Below, piece by piece: positions 1 through 5,189 of a DNA stretch of 5,189 nucleotides. The notes under the pieces are model-generated. The model was given only the letters and a program-made list of their open reading frames with translations, was not told the DNA's origin and made no database searches. Every line of letters starts with the position of its first letter. The first letter of the stretch is position 1. Source of the stretch: Haloarcula sp. (GTDB taxonomy: Archaea > Halobacteriota > Halobacteria > Halobacteriales > Haloarculaceae); NCBI GenBank assembly GCA_028275075.1, contig JAQCNK010000219.1:1-5189 (forward strand), in the 5' to 3' direction. A program made the translations under genes and the position numbers.

Positions 1-1390
1 CCGACGGCGTGCGAGAGTTCCGTGCCGATGCCGACCGCACGCCGCTGAAGGCCCGGTTGACGGTGCCGTCGTCGGTGCCAGCCTCGGAGTTACAGGACAC
101 CGGAGCCGCTCTCGACAGCGGCGCCGTCGCGGAACTGCTCGAACTGGACAACGCCATCGCGCTCGGCGAGGTGATGAACCTCGACGGTGTGCTGACAGGT
201 GACGACGAAATCCACGGGAAAATCGCCAGCGCCCGCGAACACGGGATGCCCGTCGACGGCCACGTCCCCGGGGTGACCGGGCCGCAACTGCAGGAACTGG
301 CCCGTTATCTCGACAACGACCACGAGAGCGCCGAACTCGACGAGGCTCGTGAAAAGGCCGACGCCGGCATGCGCGTGTATCTCCGCGAGGGGTCGACGAG
401 CAAGAATCTCAAAGCGCTGGTCGGCCTCGTTGACACGGTCGATACCCGCAGATTGGCGCTGTGTACCGACGAGCGAAACGTCGTTGACCTGCTCGACAGC
501 GGCGGCGTCAACACCGCCGTCCGCACGGCGATAGAACTGGGTGTCGACCCGGTCACCGCCGTCCAGCTGGCGACAGTGAACGTCGCGGAGGCCTACGACC
601 TCCCGTTCGGCCGCATCGAACCCGGTGCGCCCGCCGATATGGTGTTGCTCTCGAACCTCGAATCGTGGGATGTCAAGCACGTCGTCGTCGACGGGGCCGT
701 AGACCCCACGGCGGAGGGGCCGTCGCCAACCGAGTCCGCGCTCCCGACCGACACCGTCACGTCGACCTGGTCACGCCGACAGCCCTCGCAATCGAACACG
801 GCGGGTCCGATCCTGTGACGGTTCGGGTGGCCTCGGCGGTCGGCAGCTTCCGAACCGAGCGGCTGACCGCGTCCGTCCCGGTGGCCTCACGGGGCGAGAC
901 GAGCGTACTCACCGGGAATCCCGACGACGATATCCTCTCGATGGCCGTCATCGAGCGCCACGGCGGCCCCGGCACCATCGGTCGGGGGTTCGTCCACAAC
1001 CTCGGACTGAACCGCGGAGCCGTGGGGACAACGGTCGCACACGACGCCCACAACTGCGTCGTCGCTGGGGTGACACACGAGGCGATGGCTCGCGTCGCGA
1101 ACGAACTCCGGGACGTGGGCGGCGGCCTCTGCGTGTACGACCCCGAGAACGGGGACTGCACGACGCTTCCGCTCCCAGTCGCGGGACTGCTCTCGGACGG
1201 ACCGGTCGCGGAGACGGCGGGGGCCTTCGAAGCCGTCGATGACGCGGCCAAAGCCATCGGCCTCTCGGTGCCCGGCGGGTTGATGGAACTGACGTACTTG
1301 ACACTGGAGGTCATCCCGACCTACCGGCTGACGAACAACGGTCTCGTCGACGTCGAGAAAGGGTCGTTCGTCAACGTCGTCGTGGAGTGA
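1..1390 (+). pseudogene. ade: Adenine deaminase, 5' end off window, broken by an apparent 1-base frameshift
   Basis: Adenine deaminase converts adenine to hypoxanthine plus ammonia in purine salvage or catabolism; it is a cytoplasmic metal-dependent amidohydrolase. The first part is read from base 3 (in frame with GTG at 9) and is open well before the first possible start, so the N-terminus with the metal-binding HxH is off the left edge. Visible family motifs are GLGEVMN-like ALGEVMN (165 region), GHVPGVTG (258 region), NDHE, REGSTSKNL (384 region) and CTDER (462 region), then the APADMVLL barrel end. From about 758 the homology moves to another frame: HVDLVTPTALAI, AVIERHGG, TVAHDAHN, LPLPVAGLLSD, LEVIPTYRLT and GLVDVEKGSF, the C-terminal adenine-deaminase domain, ending at TGA 1388-1390. 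The two halves together give about 460 residues, so roughly 110-130 are missing at the left. The family usually has GHxD where this protein has GGVN (498-509). Family identity is firm. Whether the break is biological or a read error is not settled. Confidence 0.88.
750..763 (+). other. Frameshift site in the adenine deaminase gene
   Basis: Reading from the left, the frame with codons at 750, 753 and 756 gives D-T-V and then turns to low-quality sequence (TSTWSRRQPSQ) that runs to a stop at 816-818. The frame with codons at 758, 761 and 764 gives H-V-D-L-V-T-P and continues through the whole C-terminal domain. Left of this point the second frame is arginine-rich and unlike the family. The change corresponds to loss of one base, for example a C from an ancestral GTC CAC. 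The sequence has no obvious slippery heptamer, so programmed frameshifting is not favoured. Confidence 0.75.
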
Positions 1391-1405
1391 CCCGGTATGG
1401 ACGGC
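1391..1405. other. 15-base convergent intergenic gap
   Basis: The stop codon of the adenine deaminase gene (1388-1390, + strand) and the stop codon of the amidohydrolase gene (1406-1408, - strand) face each other across 15 bases. No hairpin or T-run lies in the gap. Transcription termination of each gene must therefore happen inside the other gene or by overlapping 3' ends. Nothing else is seen here. Confidence 0.8.
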
Positions 1406-2710
1406 TCACTCGCCCCACGTCCGCCCCTCGAACCGCTCGCGAGCGCGCTGGTACACGCGCTCGGCGTCGACTGTCTGAATCGACCCCTCCGAGACGACCA
1501 CCTGGCCGTCGACCATCGTGAAGGCGACATCGCTCCCGGTCGCGGAGTAGACGAGATAGGAGTAGACGTCGTGTAGCGGGACAGCGCGGCTTGTGTCGGT
1601 TCGTATACCGACGATGTCGGCTTTCCACCCCGCCCGCAGTTCGCCAACGCGGTCGTAACCGGCCGCCCGCGCCCCGTTTCGCGTCGCCATCCCAAAGACG
1701 ATTCTGGCGGGCAGGGTTTCGGGGTCGCGCTGGTCGATTGTCTGTAACAGCGTCGCCTGGCGCATCTCGCTGACCGGGTCAAGCGTGTTGTTGACCGGCG
1801 TGCCGTCATTGCCCACCGCGACGTTGATACCGCGATCCAGATAGTCGACAATGGGCGCGACGCCGGCACCGATTTTCATGTTCGAGGAGGGGCAGTAAGT
1901 GACGTGGGTGCCCGTCTCGGCCAGCAATTTGCGTTCGCGCTCGTTGGTCAGAATGACGTGGGCCAACACCACGTCCTCGCCGGTCAGTCCCACCTCGTGG
2001 AGCCACTCGATGTCCCCCATGCCGCGTTCGTCCGTGACGTCGTCGACAACGGACTCGTGTTCGCTCGCGTGGGTGTGGATGCGGACGCCGTCGTAGTCGT
2101 CGGCAACCTCGCGGGTGCCCCGCAGACAGGCCTCCGAGCAGGTCGGGGTGAACCGTGGCGTCACCGCGTAGCGGAGTCTGTCGTCGTGTGAGCGGTGATA
2201 CGTTTCGATGAGATCCCGGCTCTCGGCGAGGCCGACCTTGGTCGGTTCCTCGAGCCCATCGGGGGCGTTGCGGTCCATCAGTGCCTTTCCCAGTACGTCC
2301 CGAATCCCGGCCTTGCCAGCGGCCTCGAAGGCCCGTTCGGAGTGATGAACTGTCAGATGATCTACACAGCAGGTCGTCCCGTGTTCCAGCAGCTCGACGT
2401 AGCTCAACAGGGAGGCCAGTTCGAGTTCGTCGGCGGTCAGTTCGGCCTCGATTGGGAGGATGTACTCCTCGAGCCACTCGAAGAGGTCAGTGTCGTCCGC
2501 GAGGCCGCGGCCGGGGCTCTGCACCGAGTGGACGTGTGTCTGAACCAGTCCCGGACAAATGATGTCCAGTTCGCGTCGCTCGTGGTTCGGGTAGCGGTCG
2601 GTGACATCGCTCGCCGGCCCGACAGCTGCAATCGTATCGTCCTCAACGACGACGGCACCGTCCTCGATGACCGTGCTGTCGTCGACGACGACCGTGCCAG
2701 CCAGCAGCAT
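1406..2710 (-). CDS. ATZ/TRZ-type metal-dependent amidohydrolase (probable deaminase)
   Basis: A complete 434-residue cytoplasmic amidohydrolase of the group that holds SAH/MTA/5'-deoxyadenosine deaminases, guanine-type deaminases and triazine hydrolases (TrzN, AtzB-like). These use one divalent metal to replace an amino or other leaving group by hydroxyl. The short N-terminal beta-sandwich (1-50) is followed by PGLVQTHVH with metal ligands His59 and His61, then the GRGLADDTDLFEWL helix region. HTHASE supplies His214 and Glu217, LAH gives His251, SSNMKIGAG follows, and GNDGTPVNN holds Asp302. All expected active-site residues are present, so the enzyme should be active. The C-terminal sandwich strand includes WKADIVGI and MVDGQVV. 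ATG at 2710 is chosen because the family normally begins with a short xLLxGTVVV strand and because it sits 3 bases after the upstream stop, with a GAGGGG stretch shortly before it. It is the last gene of the dioxygenase operon. Substrate unknown; a fused ring amine or an N-substituted aromatic would fit the context. Confidence 0.9.
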   Translation of the reverse strand: MLLAGTVVVDDSTVIEDGAVVVEDDTIAAVGPASDVTDRYPNHERRELDIICPGLVQTHVHSVQSPGRGLADDTDLFEWLEEYILPIEAELTADELELASLLSYVELLEHGTTCCVDHLTVHHSERAFEAAGKAGIRDVLGKALMDRNAPDGLEEPTKVGLAESRDLIETYHRSHDDRLRYAVTPRFTPTCSEACLRGTREVADDYDGVRIHTHASEHESVVDDVTDERGMGDIEWLHEVGLTGEDVVLAHVILTNERERKLLAETGTHVTYCPSSNMKIGAGVAPIVDYLDRGINVAVGNDGTPVNNTLDPVSEMRQATLLQTIDQRDPETLPARIVFGMATRNGARAAGYDRVGELRAGWKADIVGIRTDTSRAVPLHDVYSYLVYSATGSDVAFTMVDGQVVVSEGSIQTVDAERVYQRARERFEGRTWGE

Positions 2711-2713
2711 GGT

Positions 2714-3232
2714 TCAAAGCGGCCCCTCGACGGGCGTATCCTCGGGGCCGAAAGGCGTCTTGAACCACACCGAGAGCACCCCAGTGTCGTCGACACCGGC
2801 CAGCGCCCGGAGCGACTGGGGGCCGAGCGTGACGGACGTGCTGCGTCCGGGCGTTGTCAGTTTGAGGGCGTCGCCGGCATCCGTCGATACCTCGCGGGCG
2901 AAGACGTTGGCGTACTCGTTGGATATCGTGATGGCGTCTTCGCCGGGGTCGAACGCTGCTGTGTCGTCCGACTGTCCGGGTGTGAACCCGACCGGATCCG
3001 CGGCGATGGCAGTCTCGGCGTCGAGCAGTGCATCGACCTCAGCACCGTCGTCCTGCCACGTCAGCCCTTCGAGCAGGAGCGCGTCAAGTTTGACGCTCGT
3101 TTCCCCCCGGTCGATTTCGAGCCGTTCGCCCTTCGAGACGAGCTTTCTGACGGTGACGGTTCCCTCAGCGTCACGCAGTTCTATCCGGTCGGTCGTCCGT
3201 GTCTCACCGACGGTGTGTTTTCGGTCGGTCAT
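2714..3232 (-). CDS. Small conserved protein with two tandem copies of one domain, dioxygenase-associated
   Basis: A 172-residue acidic soluble protein without signal peptide or membrane segment. Its ATG at 3232 overlaps the beta-subunit stop (ATGA), which points to translational coupling. It is an internal duplication. Residues 17-62 and 101-149 share the plan beta strand, Arg (29 and 113), a Gly-Glu/Asp-x-Leu turn (35-38 and 120-123), Thr-Ser-Val-x-Leu (45-49 and 132-136), and a short helix ending in Leu (57 and 144). A proline/glycine/aspartate-rich linker (about 63-99) joins them, and the tail has WFKTPFGPED. From memory, small haloarchaeal proteins with one such unit (ISNE-x-A-x-V, then a TPxGP tail) occur beside ring-hydroxylating dioxygenases and are sometimes labelled 'dihydrodiol dehydrogenase'. 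There is no Rossmann nucleotide-binding motif here, so that label is not supported by the sequence. A structural or accessory role with the dioxygenase is inference. Confidence 0.75.
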   Translation of the reverse strand: MTDRKHTVGETRTTDRIELRDAEGTVTVRKLVSKGERLEIDRGETSVKLDALLLEGLTWQDDGAEVDALLDAETAIAADPVGFTPGQSDDTAAFDPGEDAITISNEYANVFAREVSTDAGDALKLTTPGRSTSVTLGPQSLRALAGVDDTGVLSVWFKTPFGPEDTPVEGPL

Positions 3233-3768
3233 AGGAGCGGCAGGGTGAGGTTCTTCGTGTTCAGTATCGAGTGATCCAGATAGACGGTTCGGTCGGTTAT
3301 CCGGTAGCGCTCGCCGGCCTCGCGCAGCGTGGTGTGTCGCTGTGCGGAGAGCATGTCGTGGTCGGCCGTATCGCCGTAGCTCCGGAAGACGTGTTGGTTG
3401 TTGGCGACTGTGAGGATATCGTCAGCCACGTCAAGCACCCTGACGTTCCCGATGACGTGTCGGACCCGCGAGCGGGGGTTCTCCGACCACGCGTACTCCT
3501 TGGACAGGCGGCCGACACGCTCACGCATCATCTCGTAGTCCTCCCGGAGGTAGTTCGACTCCTCGCTGAACTCGGGGCGTTCGGAGCCGGGATGGCGGGC
3601 GGTCCGGACCGGAACCCGCAGGGTGATGTCCTCGTCCAGCAGTTCGAGCCACGCCTCCAGTTCGAAGGCGTCCAGCAAGTCCGCCTCCCGATAGAGGAAC
3701 TGTTCGATTCGGTGTTGCGTGGCCGCGTCGACAGTCGCCGGCGAGTCGACCATCGGCGTGGGGGTCAT
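3229..3768 (-). CDS. Aromatic-ring-hydroxylating dioxygenase, small (beta) subunit
   Basis: A 179-residue beta subunit of a Rieske non-heme iron ring-hydroxylating oxygenase. In this family it folds like NTF2/scytalone dehydratase and holds the alpha3beta3 hexamer together; it carries no cofactor. Family features seen are an N-terminal helix (IEQFLYREADLLD), the conserved WLELLDEDITLRVPVR strand, SRVRHVIGNVRV in the middle, and the C-terminal pattern that ends in NTKNLTLPLL. Length is normal for the family. ATG at 3768 is chosen because it overlaps the alpha-subunit stop (ATGA at 3768-3765); the ATG at 3801 would add 11 unlikely residues inside alpha. The gene is intact, but it now lies downstream of a truncated alpha gene and a TnpB insertion. 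It is probably left without a working partner, and its original promoter is displaced. A stand-alone SnoaL-like protein is possible but unlikely given the neighbour. Confidence 0.9.
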   Translation of the reverse strand: MTPTPMVDSPATVDAATQHRIEQFLYREADLLDAFELEAWLELLDEDITLRVPVRTARHPGSERPEFSEESNYLREDYEMMRERVGRLSKEYAWSENPRSRVRHVIGNVRVLDVADDILTVANNQHVFRSYGDTADHDMLSAQRHTTLREAGERYRITDRTVYLDHSILNTKNLTLPLL

Positions 3769-4964
3769 GCGTCCCCCTCCATCCGCATCATCTCGTACCA
3801 AGACTGCAACAGCGTCCGGGAGTTCCGTTCGTCGAAGTACAGCCCCTTGCTCGTAACCTCGGCGGGACCGTGCAGTGGGTCGTCGACGGTTTCGACCTCG
3901 TCGGTCATCTCGTCCATACCTTGCTGCATGTTCCCCTCGGTCTCACGGAGTTCGTGTGTCACCGCGCCGCTGCTGTCGGAGATTCCCTCCCAGATGGTGA
4001 GGTCGTCGGACTCGAAGGCCCCGCCAGGGCTCAGACTCTCCCAGCCGCGGTGGGAGTCTTCGAGAAACGACTCGTCGTCGGCCAGTTCTCTCGGAATGAG
4101 CCACCAGCTGGTCGTCTCGGTCTTGCCGGGGCCGCGGGGGTTCCACTTTCGGATGCAGGCCCACGGGCCGCCCCAGCCGCCGGACTGTATCCCGTGGATG
4201 ATGGACATATTCGGGAACAGCGTCCCAAAGTGAAACACCGAGCGGCCGAACAGTTCCCGTTGTTCGTCGCCCAGGTCGGGATTCAGGTGTTCGGTAATCT
4301 CGTCGGGGTAGCCCATGAACGTGTCCGCGTCCTCCGAGAGATAGTATCCGACCGAGTGGCGGTCCGTACAGGCCAGATACGACGCGCCGGGGAAATCGTT
4401 CAGTTCCTCCCACGGCCCGCGGGCGAGGTTCTCCGTCTCCAGGCCGGCCTGATGGGTCGTGAGCACGTGGTAGGAGTCCCCAGAGAAGTTGTCCGCGGAT
4501 GTCTTCCAGTCGTGGTCGGACTCCCAGCGGTGGGGTTCCCCGACGACGGTCATACCGTCCTCGGTGGTGCCAAAGAGCACGTCCAGATACCACGCGAAGT
4601 CGCCGAGATACGTCTCCAGCGACGGGCCCTCGTCGGCGATACGGCCGAAAATCAGCCCCTGATGTGTGTCCAGATGAACCTCCTCCAGCCGTATTTCTTC
4701 CTCGTCCAGGCCTTGATAAGCCTCGCCCATGTGGGGCATCCCTTGCAGCGTCCCGTCGTTCTTGTAGGTCCAGCCGTGGTACGGACACCGGAAGTGGGAG
4801 GTGTTGCCGTTCTCGGCCGTACAGAACTGCGCCCCGCGATGCTTGCAACTGTCGAGGAAAGCGTGTAGCTCGCCGGCCTCGTCCCGTGTGACGATGAACG
4901 GGTCCTCGCCGATGTATCGGCGGGCGTAATCACCCGGCTCGGAAAACTCCGAGACGTGGCCCAG
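3765..4964 (-). pseudogene. Aromatic-ring-hydroxylating dioxygenase, large (alpha) subunit, 5'-truncated by a TnpB element
   Basis: The alpha subunit carries the Rieske [2Fe-2S] cluster and the mononuclear iron that adds both atoms of O2 to an aromatic ring. Homology starts at LGHVSE (4964) and runs in one open frame to TGA 3767-3765. The Rieske motif is complete: Cys-x-His (codons 4847-4839), 17 residues, then Cys-x-x-His (codons 4787-4776). The catalytic iron site is also present, with GDSYHVLTTH near 4478-4452 (bridging Asp and two His) and FESDD near 4016-4002 (third ligand Asp). The family normally has about 40 more N-terminal residues before LGHVSE. Going upstream, this frame runs into the element's right end and reaches a stop at 5039-5037. 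There is no ATG, GTG or TTG in it before the Rieske motif, and the first ATG is at 4739, after both cluster motifs. A product from there would lack the cluster. The gene is therefore disrupted, with its 5' part expected beyond the right edge. Confidence 0.88.
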
Positions 4965-4974
4965 GTGACATCCT

Positions 4975-4994
4975 CCGCGCCGTGAACGACGCGG
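4975..4994 (-). other. Right-end hairpin of the TnpB element
   Basis: On the minus strand CCGCGTCG pairs with CGGCGCGG around a TTCA loop. That makes an 8-bp stem with one T-G wobble, followed by AGGATGTCA and then the target gene. It sits in the right place for the subterminal hairpin bound by TnpA and for the terminal stem of the omega-RNA. It lacks a T-run, so it is not a typical terminator. A smaller stem, ACCG/CGGT with a CTG loop, lies just before it at 5013-5003. Confidence 0.7.
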
Positions 4995-5028
4995 CTTCCC
5001 GTACCGCAGCGGTGGGATATTTGCTGGT

Positions 5029-5187
5029 CTACGATACTACCTGTTCTTGTGGGGCTATTTCACCCGTTGATGTATCGAACAAGTAGACCGAGGGCTGTGC
5101 CAGACAGCCGGTACTCCTATCCACAGCGGGATTCGGAGTTATCTTTTGTCTGATGTTCTCTGCGCCATTACAATCAGCGTTGGCTAC
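5029..5187 (-). CDS. tnpB: TnpB RNA-guided nuclease, C-terminal end only (5' part off window)
   Basis: The last 52 codons before TAG at 5031-5029. The sequence opens with VANADCNGAENIRQ, the TnpB/IS1341-type RuvC-III motif whose Asp (in NAD) is a catalytic metal ligand. A variable haloarchaeal-type tail follows, with LAQPSVYLFD and a final PQEQVVS. TnpB is an omega-RNA-guided DNA endonuclease that helps retain IS200/IS605 elements. The zinc-finger second CxxC would sit directly upstream, beyond the right edge, so its state cannot be judged. The visible end is undamaged and the catalytic Asp is kept. The gene lies on the same strand as the dioxygenase operon, so tnpB transcripts could read through into it. 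Confidence 0.87.
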   Translation of the reverse strand, partial: VANADCNGAENIRQKITPNPAVDRSTGCLAQPSVYLFDTSTGEIAPQEQVVS

Positions 5188-5189
5188 CA

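Larger units (their letters stand above)
4965..5187 (-). ncRNA. Probable omega-RNA (sotRNA/reRNA) scaffold overlapping the tnpB 3' end and right end
   Basis: In IS200/IS605 elements the guide RNA scaffold is transcribed in the sense direction from the 3' part of tnpB through the right end, and the guide is the flanking DNA just past it. Sense-overlapping transcripts of this kind are known for IS1341-type genes in haloarchaea. Here the expected layout is present: tnpB 3' end, two possible hairpins (5013-5003 and 4994-4975), then the element edge. The 5' limit is unknown and may lie off the window; the 3' limit depends on the exact element edge. This is a placement by family knowledge rather than a sequence-proven RNA. 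Confidence 0.45.
4965..5189 (-). mobile_element. Right-end portion of an IS200/IS605-family (IS1341-type) TnpB element
   Basis: The element's left end is beyond the window; what is seen is the end of tnpB plus about 60 bases of right end. The inner limit with the dioxygenase gene is put near 4965-4971, because the alpha homology begins abruptly at LGHVSE (4964) and the hairpin plus a GGATGTCA-like tail lies just outside it. These elements carry subterminal hairpins rather than inverted repeats and make no target duplication, so the edge cannot be fixed to the base. GC content falls to about 52% here, against a visibly higher value in the chromosomal genes. No tnpA is visible, and the element may be non-autonomous for transposition. 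Confidence 0.8.

Noticed and set aside
665..757. ATG at 665 as a real start for a separate C-terminal adenine-deaminase protein
   Set aside because: The translation from there to about 757 is arginine-rich and unlike haloarchaeal proteins, while the other frame still carries the family sequence. A frameshift explains this better.
2195..3274. Long + strand open frame of 359 codons opposite the amidohydrolase and the 172-aa gene
   Set aside because: It lies antisense to two genes with clear family motifs and tight operon spacing. Such shadows are common in GC-rich haloarchaeal DNA, and its translation shows no recognisable domain.
3769..3801. ATG at 3801 as start of the beta subunit
   Set aside because: It would add 11 residues within the end of alpha. 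The ATGA overlap at 3768 matches the next gene junction.
3870..4868. Long + strand open frame of 332 codons opposite the dioxygenase alpha gene
   Set aside because: It is antisense to the Rieske and iron-site coding region and has no family motifs; it is a codon-bias shadow.
4652..4933. Minus-strand open frame that covers the Rieske region in another frame
   Set aside because: Its Ser/Thr/Arg-rich translation is the out-of-frame reading of the Rieske domain; the true frame shows the cluster ligands.
4975..4994. Hairpin as an intrinsic terminator
   Set aside because: No T-run follows on the minus strand, and the position at the tnpB element edge fits a right-end/omega-RNA stem better.
1..5189. 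CRISPR array, tRNA or rRNA genes
   Set aside because: No regularly spaced repeats and no tRNA-like or rRNA-like sequence were seen on either strand.

Overview
The window looks like haloarchaeal DNA. The genes are GC-rich, the proteins are rich in Asp and Glu, coding is tightly packed with ATGA-type start/stop overlaps, and the right edge carries the 3' end of an IS200/IS605-family (IS1341-type) TnpB element in clearly lower-GC DNA (about 52% GC by hand count over 5041-5189). The genus cannot be fixed from the sequence alone. An accessory or catabolic region is likely.

Left (1-1390, + strand): most of an adenine deaminase gene. Its N-terminus lies off the left edge. One base appears to be missing near 756-760, so the amidohydrolase barrel is read in one frame and the C-terminal adenine-deaminase domain in another. 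The gene looks recently inactivated, unless this is a sequencing error. It converges on the next operon with only 15 bases between stop codons.

Middle (4964 down to 1406, - strand): a catabolic operon read right to left. It holds a Rieske aromatic-ring-hydroxylating dioxygenase alpha subunit (5'-truncated), its beta subunit, a 172-residue protein built from two copies of one small domain, and an ATZ/TRZ-type metal-dependent amidohydrolase. Alpha/beta and beta/172-aa overlap by ATGA, and the last gap is 3 bases, so the four were probably translated as a unit. A plausible reading is oxygenation of an aromatic or N-heterocyclic compound followed or accompanied by hydrolytic removal of an amino or other leaving group. 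The substrate cannot be read from the sequence, and no ferredoxin or reductase gene is present.

Right (about 4965-5189, - strand): the last 52 codons of tnpB, including the RuvC-III Asp motif. A roughly 60-base right end follows, with a strong hairpin, and then the dioxygenase alpha sequence begins abruptly at its LGHVSE motif. This is the right-hand junction of a TnpB element inserted in the alpha gene. No standard start codon remains upstream of the Rieske motif, so the alpha gene is a pseudogene here. By the known mechanism of these elements, the omega-RNA guide would be copied from the dioxygenase gene itself and would be directed at an uninterrupted allele.
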